Counted from the first letter of the stretch, positions 26,513 to 35,057 are shown. The stretch is 55,161 nucleotides of DNA from Streptomyces sennicomposti (GCF_019890635.1 NZ_JAIOAB010000049.1:1-55161), one strand, 5' to 3'. A program made the numbers and translations. Notes: a model not told the origin generated them from the letters alone.

Positions 26513-27187
26513 CTACGTCTGCGGGACCGCGCCGAACTGGTCGGCCGCGTCGTCGGCCGGCTCGGGACCGTCCTTCTGCTGCAGGTCGGTCAGCCGCCAT
26601 CCGTCCTCTGCCCAGCGCAGCGATACGGTCATGGTGAGCCACCCGGCCTTGACCGGGATCTGGGTGCTGAGGCTCTTGCCCGTAAGCCCCCACAGGGTGC
26701 TGCACCAGACGTCCACCGTGGCGGTGGCGCCGGTGTAGGAGCGGACGGCGGTACCCGAGGGCGTGGCCCTGGAGACGAACTGCGCCCCGGCCGGTGGGCG
26801 GCCCTGCTCGTCGAGGCCGAGCCGCTCGGCGAGCGGGGCATACTGCTCGTCGGTACCCTTGATCAGCTCCGGCTGCCGGGCCGGGTCGACGGTGGCCTTC
26901 AGCAGCCGGTGCCGGGCCTCGGGGCTGAACATCTGCTCGCTGCCGAACGCGCGGGCGATGCGAGCGGCTGCGCTCTGCGCGCCGTCCCGGCTGTGGGATG
27001 TCCCGGAGGTCGAGCCGGCGGCTGGCCTGTTGCTCGACCATCCGCTGATAGCCGCGCCGAGCGCGGCGATCAGCAGCACGACCAGGACCCCCACCGTGAT
27101 GACGAGCCGGCGATGCCCTTGGCGGTCTGGTCCTCGTCCGGAGTCCAGGCTGGTCCATATGACCCGCAGTTGGCTGCTGGCCGTCAT
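26513..27187 (-). CDS. VirB8/TcpC-like single-span protein
   Basis: 224 residues, GGAGCGGAG ribosome binding site, ATG 27187. A basic cytoplasmic N terminus, one membrane segment (LVITVGVLVVLLIAALGAAI), a Ser/Gly linker and an external domain with TATVDVWCSTLWGLTGKSLS and WLTMTVSLRWAEDGWRLTDL. That last pattern, strands ending in W-x-L-x-D, is typical of NTF2-like VirB8 and TcpC domains in conjugation systems. It is divergent from the VirB6/TrbL-like gene, so a transfer role is likely but not proved. Confidence 0.65.
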   Translation of the reverse strand: MTASSQLRVIWTSLDSGRGPDRQGHRRLVITVGVLVVLLIAALGAAISGWSSNRPAAGSTSGTSHSRDGAQSAAARIARAFGSEQMFSPEARHRLLKATVDPARQPELIKGTDEQYAPLAERLGLDEQGRPPAGAQFVSRATPSGTAVRSYTGATATVDVWCSTLWGLTGKSLSTQIPVKAGWLTMTVSLRWAEDGWRLTDLQQKDGPEPADDAADQFGAVPQT

Positions 27188-27324
27188 CGGCTCCGCTCCC
27201 CGTTCGCTCTGTGATCGTTTGATGCGGATGACGGTATCCGGATCGAGCTGAGCCAGGAGCGGCGGTGCCACTACAGGGCGACGGCATGGGAAGCTCGTGT
27301 CTCCTGAGTCGTTTGGGGGTTGGT

Positions 27325-28662
27325 GTGTCCGCGCGCGTTCGTACTGCGGCCCGTCTGTGGATATCTGCTGTCGTCGGCGTCGTGGCGCTGTTCGTGTTGG
27401 GGCCCGTGGCGCACGCCGCTCCTTCCCCTTCGCCGACGCCGACAGCGGGGTCGTCGACCGGTCCGTCATCGACGCCGAGCCCGTCGAAGTCCGCCGATCC
27501 GTGTGAGCTGATCCACGGTGACGCGCACAAATACTGCGAGCGGGGCCAGGGGAGCAAAGGCGGCGGCAGCGGCAGCGACGGGTCGTTCGATGATCCGACG
27601 TCCACGCTGGACCCGATGACGTCGCTGGCGAAAGCGTTTTCGGAGTCAGCGGCCTGGGTCGTCGACCAGCTGAGTAACGCCGTGGCGGTGACGTCGACAG
27701 TCGACTTCACCAATGGCGACTTCCTGAAGACGTATTCGCTGGTCTTCGCTGCGTCCACCTTCCTCGTGCTCCTGATCTGGCTCTGGGCCGTCATCAAGCG
27801 GGCCGTGCGCGGCGTGCCGCTGACCACGGCGCTCGGGGAGGCGGTCGGCCTGCTGTGGCTCACCGTCCTCGCCTCCGCCTTCACCCCGCTGATCCTCTAC
27901 ACCGTCGTGTCGGCGGTGGACGGCATCACGCAGGCCCTGGCCGGCGGGTCCGATCACGCGAAATTTTTCGACGCCTTCAGCAAGGCCTTGAAGGATCAGG
28001 GCACCAACAACGGCGGGCCCATCACCCAGATCGTCCTGTCCCTGGTCTCCATCGCGGCGGCCGGCGTGCTCTGGCTGGAGATGGTGGTCCGCACGGCCCT
28101 CCTGTACGTGGGGGCCGTCCTGGGCACGGTCGTCTACTCGGGCCTGGTTGACAAGGAACTGTGGAGCCGGGTGCGCCGCTGGGTGGGCATCATGGCGGCG
28201 ATCATCCTGGTCAAACCGATCGTTGCCATCGTGCTACGGCTGGCGTCCACGATGACGGGCGGCGGGCCGAACGACTCCGTGAGCGCGATCATCTCCGGTC
28301 TGGCAATCATCCTGTTGGCCATCGTCGCCAGCGCCATGATCTTCCGGATGGTGCCCGGCATGGGTGATGAAATTGTGGCTGCTCGACGGGACTCCTACGA
28401 CCCGGCGAGCCGCCAGGCGGCGGCGATCGTGACCCGGCCCGTGACAGGCATCAGCCAGGGCATCAACACCCACGCGAGCCGTGACGCGGCATCGCGGGCG
28501 CCAGCGCCCACACAGGCGTCGTCGTCGTCCGTGTCCAACGCCAGCGGCGGGATCGCCGCTCACTCGACCCGGCCGACGTCGCCGCCTCCCGCGCCGCCTC
28601 GTCCGCCGGCGCGGGACGTGCCGAACCAGGACACCCGCGGGGGTACGTCGGGTGGCCGCTAG
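27325..28662 (+). CDS. VirB6/TrbL-like conjugation membrane protein
   Basis: About 445 residues. GTG 27325 chosen because GGGGG lies 5 bases before it and it gives a clean signal peptide (SARVRTAARLW, then VVGVVALFVLGPVAHAA); ATG 27286 is the alternative. A Ser/Pro/Thr linker is followed by at least six membrane segments (for example YSLVFAASTFLVLLIWLWAV, LLWLTVLASAFTPLILYTVV, AIISGLAIILLAIVASAMIF) and a proline-rich cytoplasmic tail. This is the layout of TrbL/VirB6 channel proteins and of many actinomycete transfer proteins. Confidence 0.8.
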   Translation: MSARVRTAARLWISAVVGVVALFVLGPVAHAAPSPSPTPTAGSSTGPSSTPSPSKSADPCELIHGDAHKYCERGQGSKGGGSGSDGSFDDPTSTLDPMTSLAKAFSESAAWVVDQLSNAVAVTSTVDFTNGDFLKTYSLVFAASTFLVLLIWLWAVIKRAVRGVPLTTALGEAVGLLWLTVLASAFTPLILYTVVSAVDGITQALAGGSDHAKFFDAFSKALKDQGTNNGGPITQIVLSLVSIAAAGVLWLEMVVRTALLYVGAVLGTVVYSGLVDKELWSRVRRWVGIMAAIILVKPIVAIVLRLASTMTGGGPNDSVSAIISGLAIILLAIVASAMIFRMVPGMGDEIVAARRDSYDPASRQAAAIVTRPVTGISQGINTHASRDAASRAPAPTQASSSSVSNASGGIAAHSTRPTSPPPAPPRPPARDVPNQDTRGGTSGGR

Positions 28663-28748
28663 GGGCCGGGCTGAGGGTTGTTCATCCCGATCAGCACACC
28701 GATCACGATGATGGCCACCAGTAGATAGAGCTTGGCCTTCAGGCTCAC
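28659..28748 (-). CDS. 29-residue membrane peptide
   Basis: GTG 28748 preceded by GGGGGGAG, stop overlapping the stop of the converging VirB6-like gene. The product starts VSLKAKLYLLVAIIVIGVLI and ends MNNPQPGP: a single membrane helix with a positive N terminus. Too short for routine gene finding. It could be a small transfer accessory protein or a toxin-like peptide. Confidence 0.6.
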   Translation of the reverse strand: MSLKAKLYLLVAIIVIGVLIGMNNPQPGP

Positions 28749-28816
28749 GAAGCTCCCCCCTTCGCAACGGACGTTCCGCTCACGGTACTGCCCGGGGAAG
28801 TACCTTCATACGAAGG

Positions 28817-28847
28817 CGCCCGCAGCCAGGTCCAATGGCTGCGGGCG
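28817..28847 (+). terminator. 12-bp stem followed by TTCTTC
   Basis: CGCCCGCAGCCA (28817-28828) pairs perfectly with 28836-28847 over a 7-base loop. It lies downstream of the VirB6-like gene in the plus direction. Confidence 0.6.
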
Positions 28848-28890
28848 TTCTTCGCGTACGCCGTGCTCAGATGGCCGCCCTCAAGAACCG

Positions 28891-28914
28891 ACAGGATAAT
28901 TACGGTTATCCTGT
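28891..28914. promoter_or_regulatory. operator ACAGGATAA/TTATCCTGT before the 28919 gene
   Basis: Perfect 9-bp inverted repeat around a 6-base spacer, ending four bases before ATG 28919. GATAAT (28895-28900) inside it is a good -10 hexamer, so a bound regulator would block the promoter. It could also serve the divergent 29-residue gene. Confidence 0.65.
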
Positions 28915-28918
28915 GTGT

Positions 28919-29716
28919 ATGCTGACGCCGGATCAGGGTGCCCCGCAATCGGGTGAATCGACCGACATGCCAGAAGTAAAAACGACAGGCGCCGCGTCGA
29001 CCGTGCACGGGTACACGGAAGGCGTCACGGCCGACCTGCTCGCCGCCCGCAGCGGCTACCCGGGGATGGCCGCGGACGTCCGCGGCGAACTGCGCGACTT
29101 CGCCCCCTGCGGTCTGGCCGGAGTTCCCAACGAGGCGATTGCCGTCGAATACACCGTCGACGGCGGCGGTTTCCACTTCTACCGGACCACCGCCCACTGC
29201 GCCGCGCCGACCCGCGTCGCCTTCGAGCGTGACGCGCAGTGGGTGCGCGACCTGGTCAACGGCCCGCTGGAGCGGACCCTCGCCAAGTTGCGGCTGGTGA
29301 CAGCGTTCTTACCGGCACCTGGGCCTGAGGCGGCCGTCCGCTCAGTTGACCAGGCTGAGCACCACGTTGAAGACGCTCATGGCGACGGTGAAGGTCGTGG
29401 CCGTGATGCACCAGCGCCGCCCCCGGCTGATCGTCGGCCGCCCGGTCAGGCCATACGCCATGACGGCGAAGGTGAGGGCGCACATCACCCCCAGGACCGT
29501 CGCGCCGATCCGCGCCGCGCTGGGCGAGCCCTCGGAGAGCTGCAAGGCGCCGTACACGACCCCCAGGTCGACGACGGCCGCCGCCGCGCTCAGCCCGGCC
29601 CACCCCCAGGCCGCCTCCGGGGTGGTGCCGTCAGCGACGGCGAGCCGGTGCCCGGTGAACGCGGAGATGGTCGAGGCAACCAGGATGAACGCCATCACCT
29701 GGACCTGGAGAAGTGA
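28919..29716 (+). CDS. hypothetical protein with suspect 3' end
   Basis: From ATG 28919 about 125 residues look genuine (GYPGMAADVRGELRDFAPCG, VPNEAIAVEYTVDGGGFHFY, QWVRDLVNGPLERTLAKL). After about 29300 the frame runs antisense through the convincing membrane gene at 29342-29719 and its composition turns into shadow sequence; it also contains a TTA codon. A one-base shift near 29283-29298 would bring in stops at 29300 or 29328, just before the opposing gene. So the natural stop may have been lost by a frameshift or a sequencing error. Confidence 0.55.
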   Translation: MLTPDQGAPQSGESTDMPEVKTTGAASTVHGYTEGVTADLLAARSGYPGMAADVRGELRDFAPCGLAGVPNEAIAVEYTVDGGGFHFYRTTAHCAAPTRVAFERDAQWVRDLVNGPLERTLAKLRLVTAFLPAPGPEAAVRSVDQAEHHVEDAHGDGEGRGRDAPAPPPADRRPPGQAIRHDGEGEGAHHPQDRRADPRRAGRALGELQGAVHDPQVDDGRRRAQPGPPPGRLRGGAVSDGEPVPGERGDGRGNQDERHHLDLEK

Positions 29717-29719
29717 CAT
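29342..29719 (-). CDS. four-span membrane protein
   Basis: 125 residues, ATG 29719 with GGGGAG upstream. Four membrane segments: QVMAFILVASTISAFTGHRL, AGLSAAAAVVDLGVVYGALQ, ATVLGVMCALTFAVMAYGLT, ITATTFTVAMSVFNVVLSLV. No catalytic motif. A holin-like or accessory transfer role is possible; nothing firmer can be said. Confidence 0.75.
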   Translation of the reverse strand: MSLLQVQVMAFILVASTISAFTGHRLAVADGTTPEAAWGWAGLSAAAAVVDLGVVYGALQLSEGSPSAARIGATVLGVMCALTFAVMAYGLTGRPTISRGRRWCITATTFTVAMSVFNVVLSLVN

Positions 29720-29767
29720 CTGCTCCCCTTCGCGGGCATGCCGGCGGGAGCGTCGAGCCCCCGAGTC

Positions 29768-29796
29768 TTCACGCTGCCCCCGAGTGTACGTAATAA
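29768..29796 (+). promoter_or_regulatory. promoter for the HTH-recombinase operon
   Basis: TTCACG (29768-29773), 17-base spacer, TAATAA (29791-29796). Downstream bases 29797-29822 contain repeated ACAACG/CAACAATG words in an unusually A-rich leader, possibly an operator. The gene start at 29846 has a perfect AAGGAGG. Confidence 0.65.
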
Positions 29797-29845
29797 TGAA
29801 ACAACGACACAACGCAACAATGCTCGGCGAAGGAGGACAGCCCTG

Positions 29846-30709
29846 ATGGCACGCCCCGAGGCACCCCTGCCCAAGGACGCCCCGCAGCCGGTCCAGGAAC
29901 TCGCCCGAGCGCTGCGCGACCTGCGAGCCGCCTCCGGCCTCAGCTACACAGCCATGAGCAACCGGGCCCCGTTCAGCAGCGTGACTTTCTCGCGGGCGGC
30001 CTCTGGGCGGCAGGTGCCGACGAAGGAAGTGCTGGCGGGCTACCTGGAGGCCTGCGGGGTGCCAGAGAACAAGAGGGACAGGTGGCGAAAACTGTGGCGC
30101 GAAGCTCAGCTCGCCGAGAACGTGGGGAACGTGCCCTGGCGGCCAGAGGACATGCTCGTTTATACGGTCTTCCTCGACGGTCTCAACGAGCTGGTTGCGG
30201 CCGCCGGCGCACCTTCAGTTCACGAGCTTGCGGATAAGTGCGGCCTGGCCCCCACCACCGTCCACCGGGTTCTCACGGCTCATCGGACCAGAAGGCCGGT
30301 AGCCGCACGGCATGTTGCCGCAGTCGTCGGTGCCCTTCTGAGCCTCACACGCCCCAGCGACCGGGTACGTAGATTCGGCGATCTGACACGACTCGTCCGC
30401 CAAGTTGACCCGTCTCTCCAGATCGGGCGGACGAGGAATCGCGATGACGCCGAGCGGGTCGCCCGGACGGCTCTCCAGCGCCTCGCCCAGCAGGCGGAGG
30501 AGCTGGAGAGCCGCCTCGCGACCGGCGACCTCTCCGCCGATGAGGAGTTCGTACGGCGTTTCGACGCGATGCGCGAGAGCGTCGAGGAAGTCCGTCGGAT
30601 CCTCGGCGGCGGCCCCGTCTCCGGCGCACCCGCGGCCACCGCCGCTGAGCCGGAAACCGGTGAGCAGCCCGCGCCCGTCGTTGCTGAGGACAGCGGGCGG
30701 AACCGGTGA
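29846..30709 (+). CDS. XRE-type regulator with second HTH
   Basis: 287 residues. Residues about 17-70 (LARALRDLRAASGLSYTAMS through EVLAGYLEACG) form an XRE-like DNA-binding domain. A second helix-turn-helix (SVHELADKCGLAPTTVHRVL) lies near residue 125. A C-terminal helical segment rich in Arg/Glu follows. Its stop overlaps the recombinase start (GTGA), so it may control recombinase expression or act with it as an accessory DNA-binding protein. Confidence 0.8.
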   Translation: MARPEAPLPKDAPQPVQELARALRDLRAASGLSYTAMSNRAPFSSVTFSRAASGRQVPTKEVLAGYLEACGVPENKRDRWRKLWREAQLAENVGNVPWRPEDMLVYTVFLDGLNELVAAAGAPSVHELADKCGLAPTTVHRVLTAHRTRRPVAARHVAAVVGALLSLTRPSDRVRRFGDLTRLVRQVDPSLQIGRTRNRDDAERVARTALQRLAQQAEELESRLATGDLSADEEFVRRFDAMRESVEEVRRILGGGPVSGAPAATAAEPETGEQPAPVVAEDSGRNR

Positions 30710-31800
30710 CCAGCTCGGTTGAGCTGGAGCGCGGGTCACGGACGTCCCCCGCCATCCTGCGCCGCGATCCGCGCGACCTGTGGCCCGAGCACGCGCGCAA
30801 ACTCCACGACCACCTCGCTGGCCTGTACGGCGAGGCCGACCCGCTGCCCGCGCTGGCCGCGGCCTGGATCGCCCACCAGCGCAGCGCCAACACCCAGCGC
30901 GCGTACGCCCGCGGCTTCAAGATCTTCGAGGAGTTCGCCCGGGAGCACGGCGCGCACCCCATGGCGGTGCGGTTCCCCCTCGCCGACACCTTCCGCCTCT
31001 ACCTGGAGACCACACCGACCTGGGTCCGGGTCAAGGGCGGCCGGCGCGGCGAGATGATCCGGGCCGGGAGGCCGTACGCGGAGGCGTCGCGGGCGAACGC
31101 CCTGTCCGCGGCCAGCTCGTTCTTCGCCTACTTGGACACGGTCAGCGACACGGGGGTGAAGAACCCCTTCGACGCCGTGCAGCGGCCGTACCTGGACCCG
31201 GACTACTCGCCCACCCCCGGCTACACCGAGCAGGAGTGGGCGAAGCTCCTGGTCACCGCCCGCGACCACCACCGGATCGCGGCGTACCGCAAGCGCGCCT
31301 ACGCCCTGCTGCTCATGCTCTACACCTGCTGCCTGCGGGTCGACTCCCTGCTCAACGCCCGGGTCGAGGACCTCGGCTACGACAAGGGCCACCGGGTGCT
31401 GCTGCTCGAGAAAATGAAGGGCGGCGGCCGGAAGAAGAAGCCCATCCCCCCGGTCACCTGGGACGCGCTTCAGGACTACCTCGGCGGCCGGAAGACCGGG
31501 TGGCTGTTCTGCACCGCCAGCGGCGGCCAGCTGGACGAACCGGCCGTGTGGCGGCTGCTCCAGTCGCTCGCCCGGCGCGCCGGGCTGCCCCTGCGCGGCC
31601 CGCACGGCGTCAAGGGCGACGCCGTCACCCACGCCCTGGCCAAGAAGGATGCCCGCCCGGACAAGGTCCAGCGCTGGGCCGACCACAAGGACTCCCGCAC
31701 CACCCAGCGATACAACCGGCGCAAGGAACTCCTGGACGACAGCCCCGGCTACGCCCTGGGCGCCGACCTCGCCGGCGCCCTGGCGCACGAGGGGGAATGA
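30706..31800 (+). CDS. tyrosine recombinase
   Basis: 364 residues. The N-terminal core-binding domain (WIAHQRSANTQRAYARGFKI) and catalytic domain are both present. Candidate residues: Arg211 in CCLRVDSLL, Lys236 or Lys238 after the LLLEKMK strand, His300 in PHGVK, His327 in WADHKDS and Tyr336 in TTQRYNR. The usual HxxR second arginine is Lys303, an unusual change. It could act as a plasmid dimer resolvase or as an integrase; no att site was found. Start GTG 30706 overlaps the regulator. Confidence 0.85.
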   Translation: MTSSVELERGSRTSPAILRRDPRDLWPEHARKLHDHLAGLYGEADPLPALAAAWIAHQRSANTQRAYARGFKIFEEFAREHGAHPMAVRFPLADTFRLYLETTPTWVRVKGGRRGEMIRAGRPYAEASRANALSAASSFFAYLDTVSDTGVKNPFDAVQRPYLDPDYSPTPGYTEQEWAKLLVTARDHHRIAAYRKRAYALLLMLYTCCLRVDSLLNARVEDLGYDKGHRVLLLEKMKGGGRKKKPIPPVTWDALQDYLGGRKTGWLFCTASGGQLDEPAVWRLLQSLARRAGLPLRGPHGVKGDAVTHALAKKDARPDKVQRWADHKDSRTTQRYNRRKELLDDSPGYALGADLAGALAHEGE

Positions 31801-31888
31801 AACGCCGGGCCGCCCTTTCCGAATGCCTGTTTTCTGAACCTCCGACCGGTGTCGGCTCGGTACCCTCGTAACGACGAGGGAGGCGACC

Positions 31889-32062
31889 ATGGCTGTTGAG
31901 CCCATCGTGGACCTGCGGGCCGCACTCAAGCTTGCCGTAGCTGAGCTGGCGTTCGAGGCGGGCTGGCAGGCAGCCGTCGACCCGGAACGGGCGGAGCGCC
32001 TGATGACTGTCGCCTTCAGGATGGAGGAGACGCTGAAGCGCACCTCCGCCACCCAGCCGTAG
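31889..32062 (+). CDS. 57-residue helical protein
   Basis: ATG 31889 with GAGGGAGG upstream. Product MAVEPIVDLRAALKLAVAEL continues AFEAGWQAAVDPERAERLMT and ends KRTSATQP; it is an all-helical small protein with coding-like codon bias. No family known. Confidence 0.6.
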   Translation: MAVEPIVDLRAALKLAVAELAFEAGWQAAVDPERAERLMTVAFRMEETLKRTSATQP

Positions 32063-32157
32063 ACAGGGCCAAGGTCACCGCGGTGACGTTGAAAGCGCTG
32101 AAGCAGCAGGCCCCTCACTGATCGACGGCGACGCGATGCCCTGCCTACAGTCGGGGC

Positions 32158-32496
32158 ATGAGCATGATTCAGGAGCCGGAGCCGGCCCGCCCGTGGCGCC
32201 CCGAGGACGGGCCGGAGCCGGTGGTGTGGACGTGGCCGAAGGGCGACCGGCCAGCGCTGGCAGTGTGGTCAGCCGGGCGCTGGCGGTACGCGCCGGTCAT
32301 GGCGCGGCAGGACTGGCCGGACGGGACGGTCCGCTACCAGGTCGAGGTGGACCTGTTCGGGGACACCTCGGTCAGATCCAGGACGTACCAGTGGCCGCAG
32401 CCCGGCCTCCGGACAGCTCACCGGAGCTGTTCAGCACCGGCCACGGCCACCGATGAGTCGCGGCAAGGCGGCCAGCCGCGCCCCGCCGTTCGCTGA
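32158..32496 (+). CDS. hypothetical tryptophan-rich protein
   Basis: 112 residues, ATG 32158. The first 85 residues look folded and strand-rich (VVWTWPKGDRPALAVWSAGR, WRYAPVMARQDWPDGTVRYQ, VEVDLFGDTSVRSRTYQWPQ). Such short W-x(n)-G-R-W-R-Y proteins are common hypotheticals in Streptomyces. The C-terminal tail is Arg/Ser/Ala rich. Confidence 0.65.
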   Translation: MSMIQEPEPARPWRPEDGPEPVVWTWPKGDRPALAVWSAGRWRYAPVMARQDWPDGTVRYQVEVDLFGDTSVRSRTYQWPQPGLRTAHRSCSAPATATDESRQGGQPRPAVR

Positions 32497-32532
32497 ACGG
32501 TCGTGCTCGGACAGGCGGCCCCTGTGGGCGGC

Positions 32533-32757
32533 ATGACACCGCAGCTCGATGAGATCCTCGACACGCTCTCGCTGGAGGCCCGGCTGGAGATCGTGCGGCG
32601 GCTCCGGGTGGGCTCGCTGACCCTGCGGGACGGCGACCGGGTGAAGGCCGACCGCCGGCTGTACGGGTCATACCTCGACCAGGACCTGGAGGCGGAGGGC
32701 CAAGGACTGCCGCGAACCGTGCGGACTGCCACCGAGGTGACCTGCGGATCGCATTAA
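32533..32757 (+). CDS. small hypothetical protein
   Basis: 74 residues from ATG 32533. TPQLDEILDTLSLEARLEIV followed by RRLRVGSLTLRDGDRVKADR suggests a helical, charged protein. Next to other short genes in the same direction. No family known. Confidence 0.6.
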   Translation: MTPQLDEILDTLSLEARLEIVRRLRVGSLTLRDGDRVKADRRLYGSYLDQDLEAEGQGLPRTVRTATEVTCGSH

Positions 32758-32896
32758 CGCTTTGCACGAGCCGTGGCGCATCCTGGAAGGGAAGTCGCCC
32801 CCGAATCACTCGGACTACATCGGGCGCCGCTGCTGTCTGCGCGGCCTCCCGGACTCGGCAAGGGGCGAAAGATCCCTGCCGATCCCGGAGGCTCCC

Positions 32897-33607
32897 GTGC
32901 TCCTCGCCCTGCTCCACGCCCTGCTCGACCCGGCGGCCCGCGCCGTGCCCGCCGGCGACCCGCTGACCGTGCTGGACCACCTGTTGCGTGCCGCCATCGA
33001 CGGCGTGCGCCTGGTGCAGCTGCTGCGCCGGTCCGGAGGGCGCCGCGTCCGCCGGGTGATAGAACCGGGCATGACCTTCACGACGTCGGGTGTCGCCGCT
33101 GCCGGCATCAAGGCCACGGGCAGCGCCACCTCCGCACTGATCGGGCACTACCGCCCCACGGGCGTGCCCCGGTTGGGCAGCAAGGAAGACCGGGCGCAGG
33201 CGTACCGGCGGCTGCTGGACGCCTCCACGCGCTCGTTCGGCTACGCCTACCAGTTCGCCCACCTGCGGCGCGAGGCGTCGGGCCGGGCGGCGGACAAGGT
33301 GCTGCTGGGCCAGCTGCCCCAGCTGTGGGAGATAACCAGCGACCTCATGGGCGCGCTGCACGGCGTACGGCTGTGCGGCACCGTGCCGGTCATCGCCGCG
33401 GCGGAGGACCTGGTCGCCGCGACCAGCGACCTGGAGCTGAACGAGAAGAACGGCGAGCGCTTCCAGCAGCAGGCTGAGGCGGTCGTCACGGCTCAGGGTG
33501 TGTTCCTCGACGCCTGCCGGGAGGACCTCGCGTACGCCACGAAGCGGTGGCAGCTGGTGCGCCGGTACAAGGAACGGCGCTTCCTGCGGCAGCAGATCAG
33601 CCGCTGA
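32897..33607 (+). CDS. hypothetical helical protein
   Basis: 236 residues from GTG 32897, which has CGGAGG six bases upstream; the frame is open back to 32762. Long helices dominate (LLALLHALLDPAARAVPAGD, AYRRLLDASTRSFGYAYQFA, FQQQAEAVVTAQGVFLDACR). No membrane segment or catalytic motif. Function unknown. Confidence 0.7.
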   Translation: MLLALLHALLDPAARAVPAGDPLTVLDHLLRAAIDGVRLVQLLRRSGGRRVRRVIEPGMTFTTSGVAAAGIKATGSATSALIGHYRPTGVPRLGSKEDRAQAYRRLLDASTRSFGYAYQFAHLRREASGRAADKVLLGQLPQLWEITSDLMGALHGVRLCGTVPVIAAAEDLVAATSDLELNEKNGERFQQQAEAVVTAQGVFLDACREDLAYATKRWQLVRRYKERRFLRQQISR

Positions 33608-33726
33608 CCAGTGCCCGGCGGTGGCAGCGTCGGCCAGAAACGGGCGCACCGCCGGGTGCCCCCAGTCTCCCCCACGGGCTTCCCGGCCCGGCGGGGGTGT
33701 CCGCTTCGGGTGTGACGGTCCGCCCC

Positions 33727-33969
33727 ATGAACTGGCGCAAGGACCATCTGTACCGCCGCTCGATCGGCTCGTACCTCACCGCCCGGCCCTGGCTGGAGCT
33801 GTACGCCTGGCTGCTGGCCGGGCTGCTCCTGGCCCTCCTCGTCGACTGCGGCGGGGACGGCTTCGACTCCGGCTCTCCCTGGGACATGGGCCTGGGCCTG
33901 CTCGCCCTGGTGGCCGTGCGCACCGGCCTGGTGCGCGGGCTGGTTTTGCTCACCGGCCGCGAGCGGTGA
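33727..33969 (+). CDS. two-span small membrane protein
   Basis: 80 residues. ELYAWLLAGLLLALLVDCGG and a second segment GLGLLALVAVRTGLVRGLVL. ATG 33727, weak ribosome site. Position and size are all that can be said. Confidence 0.6.
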   Translation: MNWRKDHLYRRSIGSYLTARPWLELYAWLLAGLLLALLVDCGGDGFDSGSPWDMGLGLLALVAVRTGLVRGLVLLTGRER

Positions 33970-34083
33970 CCTCGGGGGCCCTGCGCGCGCGTACGCGTGC
34001 GCGATAAAAAAGAGGGGTCCAGAAAGTCCAGAAACTCGGCCGTCCCCCGGGTCCGGCCGGGCCCGGTGCGCGACAATCGCGGC

Positions 34084-34983
34084 GTGCAGACGTCGATGTT
34101 CCCCTCGGTGTGCGCGCTCGACCAGCTCCTCGACGGCCTGGGCGCCGGCGCGGCCCGTCGGCGTCAGCTGGGTATGGTCCGCGGGGAGCTGGAGCGGGCG
34201 CTGGAGCGGGGCGCGCTGCCGGTCGGCGCCCGGCGCAGCCTGCGGCGGCTCCTGGAGGAAGAGGCTCTCGGCCCGTATGTACGGCTCGCGGAGTCCGGGG
34301 CGCTGCGGCACCGCCGGGTCGCCGGCGGTCTCCCGCCCACGTCGGCGGCGACCAACGAGATCCGCCGCAAGTGCATCGACCTGCTGCGCGAGGCGCTGGG
34401 CCTGCCCGCACTGCGCCTGGGCGGCGGGGAGATCCCGCTGCAGCCCACACCGGAGGCGGCCACCCTCTCCGCGCTGGCCCGCCAGCTCGACCAGTACCTC
34501 GCCGGGCCCATGTCGCCGGCGCAGACCCGGCTGACGGCCGTACTCGCGCTGGAGCTGGACACCGCGGCGCGCAGCGGGGAGCTGGTCGAGCTGCGCACCA
34601 CGGACCTGGGCGAGGGCAACGCCGCGGTGTACGTCGAGCGGCGCCCCCAGGGCGGCGGCACGGTCGAGGGGGAGTGGGTCGAGACCTCGGCGCTGACCCG
34701 GGCCGCGCTGGAGCGCTGGCTGGACGTGCGCAAGGACATGGTGCAGCGGGCCCACGGCACCTCGCGGCTGTGGGTGTCGCTCTGGATGAACCACGACGGC
34801 GTCCTCGATGACGACGGGCACACGACGATCCGCCCGGCCGGGATGCCACTGGAGGAGAACGGCCTCGTGACCTCCTACCGGGTCGGCCGGCTGCGGTACG
34901 ACGGGCTGCGCCAGTTGCTGCCCCTCAAGCTGGAGGCCCTGCGGCGCGCGGTTGACGCCGAACGCCAGCGCACCGCCGCGTAG
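34084..34983 (+). CDS. degenerate tyrosine-recombinase-like protein
   Basis: About 299 residues. A segment TRLTAVLALELDTAARSGEL followed by VELRTTDLGEGNAAVYVERR matches box I of tyrosine recombinases, including its arginine (in AARSGEL). The C-terminal HxxR, H/W and Tyr motifs are not found; the protein instead ends in a Leu/Arg/Ala helix. It may be a DNA-binding partner of the recombinase 3 kb upstream or a decayed copy. Start GTG 34084 is uncertain; ATG 34096 and an upstream GTG at 33997 are alternatives. Confidence 0.65.
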   Translation: MQTSMFPSVCALDQLLDGLGAGAARRRQLGMVRGELERALERGALPVGARRSLRRLLEEEALGPYVRLAESGALRHRRVAGGLPPTSAATNEIRRKCIDLLREALGLPALRLGGGEIPLQPTPEAATLSALARQLDQYLAGPMSPAQTRLTAVLALELDTAARSGELVELRTTDLGEGNAAVYVERRPQGGGTVEGEWVETSALTRAALERWLDVRKDMVQRAHGTSRLWVSLWMNHDGVLDDDGHTTIRPAGMPLEENGLVTSYRVGRLRYDGLRQLLPLKLEALRRAVDAERQRTAA

Positions 34984-35044
34984 TCCTCTCTTCTTGTTGC
35001 TGCCTGACCTGGTCTTTTGCCGTGCGGTGGCCGGGGCGCCCCAA

Positions 35045-35057
35045 AGGGCTTGTTATC
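35045..35057 (+). repeat. AGGGCTTGTTATC motif, copy 3
   Basis: Third copy of the 13-bp word (others at 8022 and 15709), 53 bases upstream of the RHH gene and just ahead of its promoter. Confidence 0.5.

Noticed and set aside
31797..31872. 24-codon ORF overlapping the recombinase stop (ATGA)
   Set aside because: Too short and without conserved features; the overlap alone is not enough.
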